The notes: generated by a model from the sequence alone, not told the origin. Shown: positions 28,332 through 38,151, counted from the first letter of the stretch. The stretch is 64,000 nucleotides of DNA from Solidesulfovibrio sp. (GCF_038562415.1 NZ_JBCFBA010000017.1:52944-116943), one strand, 5' to 3'. A program made the numbers and translations.

Positions 28332-29330
28332 ATGTTCCGTGGAGTCGTTCCCGGCCGCCCCTCCCACTGTTGGTGGCAGGCCATCTTCTGGAGCCTGCTT
28401 GTCCTGGCGATCGGTTGCGCCAATGCCCGCGCCGCCGCCCCGCAACAGGCGGCCCTCATTCCGCAGTGGGAACCCCAGGCCCAGTTCGCCGGCTACTACG
28501 TGGCCCTGGCCAAGGGCTTTTACGCCGCGGCCGGGGTGGACATGCGCATCCTGCGCGGCGGCCCGGGCGCCCCGCCCTCGGAACTGCTGCGCCAGGGCAA
28601 GGCCCAGTTCGGCACGTTTTTTCTGCCCACGGCCATCCGCGAGCGGGCCGACGGTTTCCTGCTCGTCAACCTGGCCCAGTTCGTGCCCCACTCCAACCAG
28701 TTGCTGGTGGCCAGGAAGGCCGACGGCATCCGCGGCCCGGCCGACCTCGACGGCCGGCGGGTCAGCCTGTGGGGGCCGGAATTCCGCCTCGCGCCCGAGG
28801 CGCTGTTCCGCAAGCACGGCATCCGGGTGGCCGAGGCCCCGCAAGGTTTCACCGTGGACCTGTTTCTGCGCGGCGGCGTGGCCGCCTGCTCGGCCATGCG
28901 CTACAACGAATACCATGCCCTGCTCAACAGCGGCCTCGACCCCGACGAACTGACCGTCTTTTCCATGGCCGAATACGGCCTGGACCTGCCCGAGGACGGC
29001 CTCTACGCCCTGGAATCCACCTGGAAGGATAACCCCGGGCTGTGCCGGGCCGTGACCCAGGCCTCCATCGCGGGCTGGCGCTACGCCTTCGCCCATCCCG
29101 AAGAGGCCTTGGATATCGTCATGGAGCACGTCACGGCCGCCCACCTGCCCACCAACCGCATGCACCAGCAATGGATGCTCGAACACCTGCGCCAGGCCAT
29201 GACCGGCTCGGGCGAGCCCCTGGGCGACCTCCCCCGCGCCCGCTACGAAACGGCGGCCGAGGCCCTGTTCCGGGCGGGGCTCATCCCGGCCATCCCCGCC
29301 TACGAGGCCTTCCGTGTCGACGCGCGCTGA
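28332..29330 (+). CDS. NMT1/THI5-like periplasmic binding protein
   Basis: A 332-aa substrate-binding protein with an N-terminal signal sequence (IFWSLLVLAIGCANARA). QWEPQAQFAGYYVALAKGFY is the NMT1/THI5 opening, used by transporters for pyrimidines, nitrate or sulfonates. No ABC permease or ATPase is adjacent; instead it overlaps the SpoIIE sensor gene by 17 bases. It may therefore be the ligand-sensing partner of that phosphatase, an arrangement known for some sensor kinases. Confidence 0.85.
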   Translation: MFRGVVPGRPSHCWWQAIFWSLLVLAIGCANARAAAPQQAALIPQWEPQAQFAGYYVALAKGFYAAAGVDMRILRGGPGAPPSELLRQGKAQFGTFFLPTAIRERADGFLLVNLAQFVPHSNQLLVARKADGIRGPADLDGRRVSLWGPEFRLAPEALFRKHGIRVAEAPQGFTVDLFLRGGVAACSAMRYNEYHALLNSGLDPDELTVFSMAEYGLDLPEDGLYALESTWKDNPGLCRAVTQASIAGWRYAFAHPEEALDIVMEHVTAAHLPTNRMHQQWMLEHLRQAMTGSGEPLGDLPRARYETAAEALFRAGLIPAIPAYEAFRVDAR

Positions 29331-31266
29331 CCACCGCCCCGGACGGGGCCTGGGCTTCCGGCTGGCCCTGTGCATCCTGACCGGCGCCGCCGCCATCTTC
29401 GCCGGGGCCTTCGCCTATTCCTACCATTCGGCCAAGACCATGCTTCTGGCCGAGGTGCGCGAGAACGCCATGAACCTCATCCGGGGGGCGGCGGCCAGGC
29501 TGGAGGTGCCCCTTGCCGGCGTGGAGCGCGTGCCCCGTTACCTGGCCCTGCGCCTGGGCGACGCCATGCCCGACGCGGCCGGCATCGAGGGCCGGCTGCG
29601 GGATTTCCTCACGGCCAACCCCGACGTCTACGGCGCGGCGGCGGCTTTCGCCCCGGGCGCCTTCCACCCGGGCCTTTCCCGCTTCGCCCCCTATTTCTGC
29701 CGCAAGGACGGCCGGCCCGTCCGGGTTTCCCTGGGCTACGAGGAACATTACGACCTGGAGAACTGGTACCTGGTGCCCCGGGTGCTGGGGCGGCCGGTGT
29801 GGAGCGAGCCCTATTTCGACGAATCCGGCGGCGACATCGTCATGACCACGTTTAGCGTGCCCATTTTCCGCACCGAAGGCGCCCGGCGGGAGTTTCTGGG
29901 CGTGGTCTCGGCCGACGTGTCCCTGGAATGGCTGCAGGGCCAGGTCGCCAAGATCAACATGTACCGCTCGGGCTACGCCTTTTTGCTGAGCAAAAACGGC
30001 GTGTTCGTCTCCCATCCCGACAGCCGCCACATCATGCGCGAGAGCATCTTCTCCCTGGCCGAGCAGGCGGGCAGCCCCGAACTGCGGGCCCTGGGCCAGG
30101 CCATGACCCGCGGCGGGGAGGGCTTTTCCCGGCTGCCGGACGTCGTGCTCGGCCAGCCGGCCTGGCTGGCCTACGCGCCCATGCCGACCACGGGCTGGTC
30201 CATGGGCGTCATCGTGCCCGAGGCGGAACTGTTCGCCGGGCTCCGCCGCCTGGGCCGCGAGGTGGCCGCCATCGCCGCCGGCGGTTTCGCCCTGCTGCTG
30301 GGCGTCATCGCGCTCATCGCCGCCACCATCACCCGGCCCCTGACCAGGCTCGCGGCCACGGCCGCCGAGATCGCCAAGGGCAACCTGGACACGCCCGTGC
30401 CGGCCACGCCGCGCCGCGACGAGGTCGGCCGGCTGTCGCGGTCCTTCGAGCAGATGCGCCTGGCCCTGCGGGACTACATCGCCGACCTGACGGCCACCAC
30501 CAAGGCCAAGGAGCGCCTGGAATCCGAACTCAAGATCGCCCGCAACATCCAGATGAGCTTTTTGCCCAAGCACTTTCCGCCCTTTCCCGAGATCACGGCC
30601 TTCGAACTCCACGCCGCCCTGGAGCCGGCCTGGGAGGTGGGCGGCGACCTCTACGACTTCTTCCTGACCAGCGACGGCCGGCTGCTGTTCCTGGTCGGCG
30701 ACGTGTCGGGCAAGGGCGTGCCGGCGGCGCTGTTCATGGCCGTGACCAAGACGCTCATCAAGGGCAACGCCGATCAGGAAACCGATCCGGCCGCCATCCT
30801 GGGCAAGGTCAACCGGGAACTGTGCGTGGACAACGACGCCATGCTCTTCGTCACCATGTTCCTGGGCATCCTGGATTTTTCCACGGGCGAGCTGGCCTTT
30901 TCCAACGCCGGCCACAACCCGCCGGCCCGCATCGCCCCGGACGGGGCCACGTCCTGGCTGACCCTGCCGCGCGGGGTGTTCCTGGGCATCATGGAGGACG
31001 CGGTCTACACCACCAGCCGGGTCAACCTGGCCCCGGGCGAGACGCTCGTGGCCTTCACCGACGGCGTCACCGAGGCCATGGACCCGGGCCAGCGGCTTTT
31101 CGGCGCGGACAGGCTGGCCGAAACCCTGGCCCGGGCGGCCGGCCGGAGCCCGGAGAGCCTTGTCGACGCCATCATGGACGCGGTGCGGGCCTTCGCCGGC
31201 CAAGCGGAACAGGCCGACGACATCACCGTCATGACGCTGTTGTTCCGTGGCAACGCTCTGCCATGA
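29314..31266 (+). CDS. Membrane sensor with dCache, HAMP and SpoIIE phosphatase
   Basis: A 650-aa protein: a transmembrane helix near residues 15-35, a Cache-type extracellular sensor (about 40-320), a second membrane helix (330-350), a HAMP linker (RPLTRLAATAAEIAKGNLD), then a PP2C/SpoIIE phosphatase domain from about 425 (GGDLYDFF, VGDVSGKGVPAALFM, DGVTEAMD). These enzymes dephosphorylate STAS anti-anti-sigma factors. A STAS protein at 38379 is a possible but unproven partner. Confidence 0.92.
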   Translation: MSTRADHRPGRGLGFRLALCILTGAAAIFAGAFAYSYHSAKTMLLAEVRENAMNLIRGAAARLEVPLAGVERVPRYLALRLGDAMPDAAGIEGRLRDFLTANPDVYGAAAAFAPGAFHPGLSRFAPYFCRKDGRPVRVSLGYEEHYDLENWYLVPRVLGRPVWSEPYFDESGGDIVMTTFSVPIFRTEGARREFLGVVSADVSLEWLQGQVAKINMYRSGYAFLLSKNGVFVSHPDSRHIMRESIFSLAEQAGSPELRALGQAMTRGGEGFSRLPDVVLGQPAWLAYAPMPTTGWSMGVIVPEAELFAGLRRLGREVAAIAAGGFALLLGVIALIAATITRPLTRLAATAAEIAKGNLDTPVPATPRRDEVGRLSRSFEQMRLALRDYIADLTATTKAKERLESELKIARNIQMSFLPKHFPPFPEITAFELHAALEPAWEVGGDLYDFFLTSDGRLLFLVGDVSGKGVPAALFMAVTKTLIKGNADQETDPAAILGKVNRELCVDNDAMLFVTMFLGILDFSTGELAFSNAGHNPPARIAPDGATSWLTLPRGVFLGIMEDAVYTTSRVNLAPGETLVAFTDGVTEAMDPGQRLFGADRLAETLARAAGRSPESLVDAIMDAVRAFAGQAEQADDITVMTLLFRGNALP

Positions 31267-31353
31267 ATCCTGGGAGGAAAGGCGCGTGCAAGATAGTTGC
31301 CGCGAGGCATCTTGAACGCCGCGAGTAGATGTCGCCCTTTATCTTGAATTGGG

Positions 31354-31382
31354 TTGCAAAGACATGCTGCCTGACTTATACG
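31354..31382 (+). promoter_or_regulatory. Promoter of the MucR-like gene
   Basis: TTGCAA, a 17-base spacer and TATACG, ending about 29 bases before the ATG. A good sigma-70-type match in GC-rich surroundings. Confidence 0.6.
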
Positions 31383-31410
31383 TAATGAAAGTCGTCACCA
31401 GGAGAGACCA

Positions 31411-31818
31411 ATGGAAGACTACCTCAAGGAAGCGCTGGAAATCGTCAAGGCGCAAGCCTCCGTGCGCACCATGACCGACGATGAAATCACCTCCATGCTG
31501 AAAAATGTGGCCGCCGGCATCCAGGCCGCCGCCGAAGCGGACGCCCTGCCTGCCGAAACCGCCGGCCCGGCCCTCGATCCGGCCAAGGCCGTCAAGGAAA
31601 GCAGCGTGACGTGCCTGGAATGCGGCAAGTCCTTCAAGGTGCTCACCAAGAAGCACCTGGCCGGCCATGGGCTGACCCCCGAGGAATACCGGGCCAAATA
31701 CGGCTACAAAAAGGGCGCGCCCCTGGCGGCCAAGTCCCTGCAACGGGAACGGCGCAAGAAAATGAAGGAGATGCGGCTTTGGGAACGCCGCCGCAAGCCC
31801 GTCGCCGCCGCCGAATAA
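31411..31818 (+). CDS. MucR/Ros-family zinc-finger regulator
   Basis: A 135-aa transcription regulator. The zinc finger is CLECGKSF then KKHLAGHG (C-x2-C and H-x3-H), followed by LTPEEYRAKYG, the hallmark of MucR/Ros. The tail is strongly basic. CAGGAGAG precedes the ATG. Such regulators are often autoregulated and control exopolysaccharide or motility; the target here is unknown. Confidence 0.92.
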   Translation: MEDYLKEALEIVKAQASVRTMTDDEITSMLKNVAAGIQAAAEADALPAETAGPALDPAKAVKESSVTCLECGKSFKVLTKKHLAGHGLTPEEYRAKYGYKKGAPLAAKSLQRERRKKMKEMRLWERRRKPVAAAE

Positions 31819-31837
31819 CCCGGCCGCGACACCCTTG

Positions 31838-31872
31838 TCGGGCCGGGGAAAACGGGCCTGCCCCGTTTCCCG
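31838..31872. terminator. Long hairpin between convergent genes
   Basis: GGCCGGGGAAAACGGG pairs with CCCCGTTTCCCGGCC (one bulge) between the MucR-like gene and the convergent response regulator. There is no long T-tract, but the A-run inside the stem and the position suit a shared terminator. Confidence 0.45.
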
Positions 31873-31987
31873 GCCTCGTCCCGGACGGTCGCCGACGACG
31901 CGGCCGACGACCGCCCGGGGCGGCCGGACATCCTGCCGCCGGCCGGAACGCCCGGAGCGGGCGCAACCGCGTCCGGGACGCGACGCC

Positions 31988-33142
31988 TCACAAATCCGCC
32001 GGGATGATGACCTTGACCGGGTCGGTGACCGCGTCGTAGCGGGCCAGCTTGGCGATGTGGGCCAGGGCGACGCTGGACAGGGCGTAGCCCCGGGGCAGGA
32101 CCTTGAGCTGCTGCCCGCCGCGCGTCACGAACATGTCCTCGGCCAGGATCATGCCCTCGCGCAGGCTTTTGACCGCCATCTGCATGATGACGTACTTGCC
32201 TTCCTCGCCCAGCACCTCCCCCAGGGCCGCCACCACGTCGGGATCGTACAGCCCCGCCCCCTGCCGCAGCTGCTTGTAGGCATCGGCCTTGGCCTGGCCC
32301 GCGCCCACGAGCCGGTCGAACTCCAGCAGCACCCGCAGGATGCGCGCCCCGAGCGGAATGTCCTTGCCCCGCACGGCGTCGGCCGGAAACCCGCTGCCGT
32401 CGAAATTCTTCTCCTGGTAGGCGATGGCCTTGGCCACGCCGCCCATGCGCGGGATGTTGGCCACGAGCCTGGCCGCCACCTCGGCGTGCTGCTGGTAGAC
32501 GGCCGTGTCCTCGGCCGACAGGGACCGGCCGCGCTCCACCCGCGAAACGAGCGTGTCCGGCAGGGTGATGAAGCCCATCAGGCACAGCATGGCCGCCGCC
32601 TCGGTCTGCCAGGGGCTGGGGTCGCCGCACAGCTTGGCCAACGGCCGCACGTAGGGAGCGATGCGCGACACCCGGCCGTAGACCTCGGGGCGCAACAGCG
32701 ACAGCACTTCCGAGAGCATCCTGAGGCTGCCGCGCAGCGTGCCTTCGAGCAGCTCCCGCTCGGCCACCACCAGCCGGTACTGCTCCACGGCCGAACCCAG
32801 GGCGCCCTTCAAATAGTTGGCCTCGCACGGCTTGGTCAGGAAGCGGAAGATGTTGCCCTCGTTGACCGCGGCGATGGCCGCCTCCAGGTCGGCGAACCCC
32901 GTGAGCATCACCCGCACCGTGTCCGGCCGCAGCTCGCGCACCTTGGCCAGCACCGCGATGCCGTCCAGGCCCGGCATGCGCAGGTCCGAGACCACCACGG
33001 CATAGGCCGGGCCGTCCTTGACCTTGGCCAGGCCCGCCTCGGGGCCCACGGCCGTGTCCACCTCGAAAACGCCGTGGAGGTTGCGCCGAAATCCGGCCAG
33101 GATCCGTTCGTCGTCGTCGATGAACAGCACCCGCTTATTCAC
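31988..33142 (-). CDS. Response regulator with degenerate HD-GYP domain
   Basis: A 384-aa protein: an N-terminal receiver domain (phospho-acceptor D53 in VSDLRMPG) and a C-terminal HD-GYP-like region. The expected catalytic 'HDIGK' is replaced by a CLMGF sequence and 'HHE' by YQE, while the later DGSGFP is kept, so c-di-GMP hydrolysis is unlikely. The GTG start overlaps the HDOD gene's stop by 8 bases, so the two regulators are coupled. Confidence 0.87.
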   Translation of the reverse strand: MNKRVLFIDDDERILAGFRRNLHGVFEVDTAVGPEAGLAKVKDGPAYAVVVSDLRMPGLDGIAVLAKVRELRPDTVRVMLTGFADLEAAIAAVNEGNIFRFLTKPCEANYLKGALGSAVEQYRLVVAERELLEGTLRGSLRMLSEVLSLLRPEVYGRVSRIAPYVRPLAKLCGDPSPWQTEAAAMLCLMGFITLPDTLVSRVERGRSLSAEDTAVYQQHAEVAARLVANIPRMGGVAKAIAYQEKNFDGSGFPADAVRGKDIPLGARILRVLLEFDRLVGAGQAKADAYKQLRQGAGLYDPDVVAALGEVLGEEGKYVIMQMAVKSLREGMILAEDMFVTRGGQQLKVLPRGYALSSVALAHIAKLARYDAVTDPVKVIIPADL

Positions 33143-34349
33143 CGTCCCCCCCTTGCAGCAGGTTGCGGCAGGCCTCGCGCCAGGCCTCCAGGCGCCCCGC
33201 CAGGCCCAGGGCCGCCAGGGCCTGCGTATCCGGGGCATGGGGCGCGTACCCGGGATGCACGACCACGAGTGCATGGTCCAGGGCGTTGGCGGCATGGGTC
33301 AGGGCGGCCACGGGCGTGGACGGACCAAGGCCCGCCGCCGGCGCGTGGTGGCCGGCCACGCCGGCCACCACCGTCTCCTCGAAGCCCCAAAGCCCCAGCA
33401 GATACGCCCCGACCCCGGCGTGGGAGGCGCCCAGGACCTCGCGCTCGACCTCGTAGATGGTTTCGTTGCGTTCCCGGGTCAGGCCCAGGATCCGGTTGTA
33501 GGTGGCCTCCAGGCCCTTGGCCAGGATCAGCTTGCCCAGGTCGTGGAGCAGCCCGGCCATGAAGCAGGCGTCCTTGCCGTCCCTGTCCAGGCCCTCCAGG
33601 CCGGCGAGCAGCCTGGCGAACCGGGCGGTGCGCAGGCTGTGCTCGAACAGCCCGGCCAGGCCGAACCCGGGATAGCGGCCGGCGTCGAACCGGGAATAGA
33701 TGCCGTGGGCCAGGACCAGGGCGCGCAGGGTTTCGAGCCCAAGCAGGGTCACGGCCTGCTCCAGCCCGGACACCCGGCGCGGCAGCCCGAAAAAGGCCGA
33801 ATTGACCAGTTTGAGCAGCCCCGCCGACAGGCCCACGTCCCGGCTCAGGATGGCGGCGATGGCCTTGACCGAGGCGTTTTGCGAGCGCAGCTCCTCGGTC
33901 AGTTCGGCCAGGACCGCGGGCAGGGCGGGCAGGGCGTCGATGCTGGCGATGGTTTCCCGCAGGGACTCGTCGGTGAAAAGGGCCGAAAGCCGCAACACCC
34001 GCTCGATGGCGGCCACGAGCTCGCCCGGGGCCAGCGGCTTGGCCAGGAACTGGTGGCAGGGCCGCACCGAGCGGAAGACGAAATCCCGGTCCGAATGGCC
34101 GGAGAGGATGATCCGGGCCGCACCGGGCCAGCGCCGCCGCACGGTCTCCAGGAACTGCGGGCCGTCCAGGCCCGGCATGCGCGCGTCCGCGACCACCACG
34201 TCCGCCGGCTCGGCTTCGAGCATGGCCAGGGCCGTGGCCGTGGCCTCGGCGAAGCGCATGTCCCAGACCTCGCGCTTGTCCCAAAGCATCCGCCGCAGCC
34301 CGGCCAGAAGCTGCGGCTCGTCGTCCACGAACAGGATGCGTCGTCGCAT
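33135..34349 (-). CDS. Response regulator with HDOD domain
   Basis: A 404-aa protein: a receiver domain (D9-D10, D55 in VADARMPG) followed by an HDOD signalling domain (LPALPAVLAELTEEL, then KLVNSAFFGLPRRV and FMAGLLHDLGKL). HDOD proteins relay signals in motility, biofilm or cell-cycle control. The ATG at 34349 has GGAGG upstream. It is first of a two-gene operon with the degenerate HD-GYP regulator. Confidence 0.9.
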   Translation of the reverse strand: MRRRILFVDDEPQLLAGLRRMLWDKREVWDMRFAEATATALAMLEAEPADVVVADARMPGLDGPQFLETVRRRWPGAARIILSGHSDRDFVFRSVRPCHQFLAKPLAPGELVAAIERVLRLSALFTDESLRETIASIDALPALPAVLAELTEELRSQNASVKAIAAILSRDVGLSAGLLKLVNSAFFGLPRRVSGLEQAVTLLGLETLRALVLAHGIYSRFDAGRYPGFGLAGLFEHSLRTARFARLLAGLEGLDRDGKDACFMAGLLHDLGKLILAKGLEATYNRILGLTRERNETIYEVEREVLGASHAGVGAYLLGLWGFEETVVAGVAGHHAPAAGLGPSTPVAALTHAANALDHALVVVHPGYAPHAPDTQALAALGLAGRLEAWREACRNLLQGGDGE

Positions 34350-34524
34350 GCGTGGCCTCCGTGAGCGCGCAGGCAGGCGCCCTTTCCGGCATGATAGCGC
34401 ATCCGGGAAAAATGGAAAGAACCCGGGTCGCCCCCGAAGGGCCGGGCCCTCGCGCCCCTTGCCCGGCCGGGACATTTGGCGATACAGGGAAGACAAAGAA
34501 CCCGTGTCCGCCAGAGCGTGCCCC

Positions 34525-35616
34525 ATGCCCCAGCCCCACCGAGCCACGTCCGCCTTGCGCCGCCGCGCCGTTTTCCTCGCCGCGGCCTGCGTCCTGGCGG
34601 CGTGCGCCCTGTCCCTGCCGTTTCGGGCCGCCGCCCAAGCCGATCCCGTCCCCTTCGAGGACGGCGACAGCCTCGAAACCATCCGGGAAAAAATCGCCCG
34701 CAACGGCTACCGGTTCACCGTGGCCGAGAACTGGGTCACCCGCCTGCCGGCCGCGACGCGCGAAGCCATGCGCACCAGGGGAAGCCGGGCCACGGCGGCC
34801 CTGCGCCAAAACGCCGCCCCCCTGGAGGCCACCTCCGGCCTGCCCGGCGCGGCCAGCCTGCCCAGCGCCTTCGACTGGCGCGACGTGAACGGTAAATCCT
34901 TCATCGGCGCCATCCGCGACCAGGGCACCTGCGGCTCGTGCTACGCCTTCGCCGCCGTGGCCGCGGCCGAGGGCGCCTACAACGTGGCCACCAAGCGCAC
35001 GGGCAGCAACGTGGCCAATTTCTCCGAACAGTACCTGGCCTTCTGCCTGGGCAGCCACGGCCCCTACAGTGCCAATTTCGACGGCTGCGACGGCGCGGAT
35101 TATTCCTATACGGAACTGTCCGCCCTGACCCAGCAAGGCCTCACCACCGAGGCGGTCATGCCCTACACCGGCGTGGACAACCAGAGCTGCTCCCTGTCCG
35201 ATCCGCCGCTTACAACCTTCAAGTCCTGGGGCCGGGTGGCCTGCAACGACGTGGCGGCCATCAAGGCCGTCATCCGCACCTACGGCCCCGTCGACGTGGC
35301 CGTCTACGTCTCCTCGGCCTTCGACGCCTATGCGGGCGGGGTCTACCAGGACAGCCTCACTACCTGCCCGGCCTCGGACGCGTGCTACAACACCCCCACC
35401 AACCACGCCGTGGCCCTGGTGGGCTGGGACGACGGCGACGCCGACACGCCCGGCCACTGGATTCTGCGCAATTCCTGGGGCACGGCCTGGGGCGAGGCCG
35501 GCTACATGCGCATCGCCTACACCGCGGCCCGGGTGGCCTGTTCGGCGGCCTACCTGACCTACCAGGCCACCGCAGCCGGGCTGGCGCCCGGCCTCTATCC
35601 GCTGCTCATGCAGTAA
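34525..35616 (+). CDS. Secreted papain-like cysteine protease (C1)
   Basis: A 363-aa peptidase C1A protein. A signal sequence (residues 12-37), a short propeptide, and a catalytic domain with oxyanion Q133, nucleophile C139 (QGTCGSCYAF), H294 (NHAVALVGW) and N316 (RNSWGTAWGE). The catalytic set is complete. It is transcribed away from the HDOD operon. The substrate is unknown; a periplasmic or extracellular role is expected. Confidence 0.92.
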   Translation: MPQPHRATSALRRRAVFLAAACVLAACALSLPFRAAAQADPVPFEDGDSLETIREKIARNGYRFTVAENWVTRLPAATREAMRTRGSRATAALRQNAAPLEATSGLPGAASLPSAFDWRDVNGKSFIGAIRDQGTCGSCYAFAAVAAAEGAYNVATKRTGSNVANFSEQYLAFCLGSHGPYSANFDGCDGADYSYTELSALTQQGLTTEAVMPYTGVDNQSCSLSDPPLTTFKSWGRVACNDVAAIKAVIRTYGPVDVAVYVSSAFDAYAGGVYQDSLTTCPASDACYNTPTNHAVALVGWDDGDADTPGHWILRNSWGTAWGEAGYMRIAYTAARVACSAAYLTYQATAAGLAPGLYPLLMQ

Positions 35617-35674
35617 CGCCGCCCGCCCCGGGGGGACCTCCCCTTCCCGGACACCGCATCCCAAAGGACCTTCC

Positions 35675-37081
35675 GTGCCACACGACATCCCCGACAACTT
35701 CGACGTCATCATTGTCGGCGGCGGCCCGGCCGGGCTTTTCGCCGCCTCCTTCCTGGCCGACCATTCGGACTTGCGGCTGCTGCTCCTGGAAAAGGGCAAG
35801 GCCGCCGGCAAGCGCCGCTGCCCCATGCACGGCCGCGACGACTGCCGCAAATGCAAGCCCTGCAACATCCTGTCCGGCATCGGCGGGGCCGGGCTTTTTT
35901 CCGACGGCAAGCTCAACTTCATCCCCAAGCTCGGCAAGACCGACCTGACCCAGTTCATGCCGCTGTCCGAGGCCGCCGCGCTCATCGACGAGACCGAGGC
36001 CCTCTTCTCGGCACTGGGCATGGACGGGCCGGTCTACCCCACGGACATGGACAAGGCCCGCACCATCCGCAAGGAAGCCCGCAAGTGCGGCATCGAACTG
36101 CTTCTCATCCGCCAGAAGCACCTGGGCAGCGACCGCCTGCCCGGCCATATCGCGGCCATGTCCAAGGGCCTGACCGACCGTGGCGTGACCATCCGCACCG
36201 GCGAGGAAGCCCTGGACGTGCTCGTGGCCGACGGCCGGGTGACGGGCGTGGCCACGGCCCGGGGCGAATACCGGGCTCCGGCCGTGATCCTGGCCCCGGG
36301 CCGCGTGGGCGCGGAATGGATGGGCGGCCTGGCCCGCCGCCACGGCCTGCCCTACAGCCAGCGCGGCATCGAGGTCGGCGTGCGCGTGGAGGTGCATGGC
36401 GACATCCTGGCCGATTTGACCGACGTCATCTACGACCCGACCTTTTTCGTGCGCACCCGCAAATACGACGACCAGACCCGGACGTTTTGCACCAACCAGG
36501 GCGGCTACGTGGCCCTGGAAAACTACCAGGACTTCGTGTGCGTCAACGGCCACGCCTACATGGACGCCAAGTCCGACAACGCCAATTTCGCCTTCCTGTC
36601 CAAGGTGGTGCTGACCGACCCGGTCTCGGACAACCAGGCCTACGGCGAGGCCATCGGCAGGCTGGCCACCATGATCGGCGGCGGCAACCCCATCCTCCAG
36701 CGCTTCGGGGACTTGAAACGCGGCCGCAGGAGCACCTGGAGCCGCATCCGGCGCGGCTCGGTGGAGCCGACGCTTTCTTCCGTCACCTGCGGCGACATCG
36801 CCATGGCCCTGCCCGAGCGCATCGTGGCCAACCTGGTCGACGGGCTGGAGCAGTTAAACGCCGTGGTCCCGGGCGTGGCCAACGACGAGACGCTGCTCTA
36901 CGCGCCGGAAATCAAGTTCTTCGCCACCCAGATCGACACCACGCCCGAGCTCGAAACGGCCGTGGCCGGCATGTACGTGGCCGGCGACGGGCCGGGGGTG
37001 GCCGGCAACATCGTCTCGGCCGCGGCCACCGGGCTCATCCCGGCCAAGGCCATCCTGCGCCGGCTGGCCGGGGGGGCGTAA
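35675..37081 (+). CDS. FAD-dependent oxidoreductase
   Basis: A 468-aa flavoprotein. The dinucleotide-binding motif is VGGGPAGLFAAS near residue 14, a Cys-rich stretch (CPMHGRDDCRKCKPC) follows near 49-63, and MYVAGDGPGVAGN near the C-terminus completes the FAD site. It matches the COG2509 'FAD-dependent dehydrogenase' group; substrate unknown. The start is GTG with AAAGGA upstream. Confidence 0.85.
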   Translation: MPHDIPDNFDVIIVGGGPAGLFAASFLADHSDLRLLLLEKGKAAGKRRCPMHGRDDCRKCKPCNILSGIGGAGLFSDGKLNFIPKLGKTDLTQFMPLSEAAALIDETEALFSALGMDGPVYPTDMDKARTIRKEARKCGIELLLIRQKHLGSDRLPGHIAAMSKGLTDRGVTIRTGEEALDVLVADGRVTGVATARGEYRAPAVILAPGRVGAEWMGGLARRHGLPYSQRGIEVGVRVEVHGDILADLTDVIYDPTFFVRTRKYDDQTRTFCTNQGGYVALENYQDFVCVNGHAYMDAKSDNANFAFLSKVVLTDPVSDNQAYGEAIGRLATMIGGGNPILQRFGDLKRGRRSTWSRIRRGSVEPTLSSVTCGDIAMALPERIVANLVDGLEQLNAVVPGVANDETLLYAPEIKFFATQIDTTPELETAVAGMYVAGDGPGVAGNIVSAAATGLIPAKAILRRLAGGA

Positions 37082-37098
37082 GCGGCGGCGAAAAATGG

Positions 37099-38151
37099 TC
37101 AGGCGCGGGGCCGTTCGTAGGCCCGGACCTGGTTGCGGCCCGAGGACTTGGCCAGGTACAGGGCCTTGTCCGCCGCGTCCACCAGATGGTCCACGCCGGG
37201 CGAGGGGCAGTCGGCGAGCAGCTCGGCCACGCCGATGCTGACGTTGATCTTGATGCCGGCGGCCAGGATCTGGCCGTCGGGGTCGCGGATGACGAAGTTG
37301 TAGCGCTCGATCTTGCTGCGGATGATCTCGGCCAGCTCCTCGGCCTCCTCCTTGCCGACATCGGCCAGGGTCACGGCGAACTCCTCGCCGCCGTAGCGGG
37401 AGGCGAACACGTCCCGGTCCTCGAGCTGCTTGAGCTCCTCGGCGAAGCCCTTGAGGATGGCGCCCACCACCACCAGGGCCTGGTCGCCGATGCGGTGGCC
37501 GTGCTCGTCGTTGAAGCGCTTGAAATGGTCGATGTCGCACATGAAAAGCGACAGGGGCGTGCGCCTGTCCACGGAGGCGGCCACGGCCTTGTGGATGTGG
37601 TCGTCGAAGGCGCGGCGGTTGTGGATGCCGGTGAGCGAATCGGTCAGGCTCATGGCCACCATCTTCTCGGCGTCGCGCTCGATTATGTCGGCCATTTCCT
37701 TGAAGCCCCGGCGGATGGTGCCGAGCATGCGCTCCACGTCGCCGCCCGATTCCACGGCCTCCACCGTGACGTTTTCGAGCTTTTGCACGCCGCCCTTGTG
37801 GCGAAACAGGGTCTCCTGGAATTCCTGGACCAGGGCGGCGGTTTCCTTGAGCGTGCGCGTGAGGGCCTGGTTCCAGGGGGCGCTCAAGATCTGGCCGTTG
37901 GCCTTGATGACTTCCTTGAACTTGGCGTCGGAAAAATCGCGGGTCCTAAGGACCTCCACGACCAGGGCCTGGAGCCGTTCCTTCTGCTCGTTGTCCAGGA
38001 AGTCGTAGTCCTTGATGCCGCGCATGTAGAGGATCAGCCCCCGCCATTTGGATTCGCGGGGCACCCCCACCCGGTCGAGCATGGCGCATACCGCCTCCGA
38101 GCACATCGATGCGGCCGCCTGCGGCCTTCCCCGTTCCACGTCCTTGTTCAT
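37099..38151 (-). CDS. GGDEF diguanylate cyclase
   Basis: A 350-aa protein: an N-terminal helical domain of about 180 residues with no named family, then a GGDEF domain (SLTDSLTGIHNRRAF) with an intact active site YGGEEF. I see no RxxD inhibitory site five residues before it. It should make c-di-GMP. The start at the ATG 38151 (MNKDVE) is preferred. It is convergent with the FAD gene. Confidence 0.92.
   Translation of the reverse strand: MNKDVERGRPQAAASMCSEAVCAMLDRVGVPRESKWRGLILYMRGIKDYDFLDNEQKERLQALVVEVLRTRDFSDAKFKEVIKANGQILSAPWNQALTRTLKETAALVQEFQETLFRHKGGVQKLENVTVEAVESGGDVERMLGTIRRGFKEMADIIERDAEKMVAMSLTDSLTGIHNRRAFDDHIHKAVAASVDRRTPLSLFMCDIDHFKRFNDEHGHRIGDQALVVVGAILKGFAEELKQLEDRDVFASRYGGEEFAVTLADVGKEEAEELAEIIRSKIERYNFVIRDPDGQILAAGIKINVSIGVAELLADCPSPGVDHLVDAADKALYLAKSSGRNQVRAYERPRA

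Noticed and set aside
33139..36021. A very long open frame on the minus strand (over 900 codons)
   Set aside because: It runs antisense or out of frame to clear genes (HDOD regulator, papain-like protease). High GC leaves few stops; composition is Arg/Gly/Ala noise.
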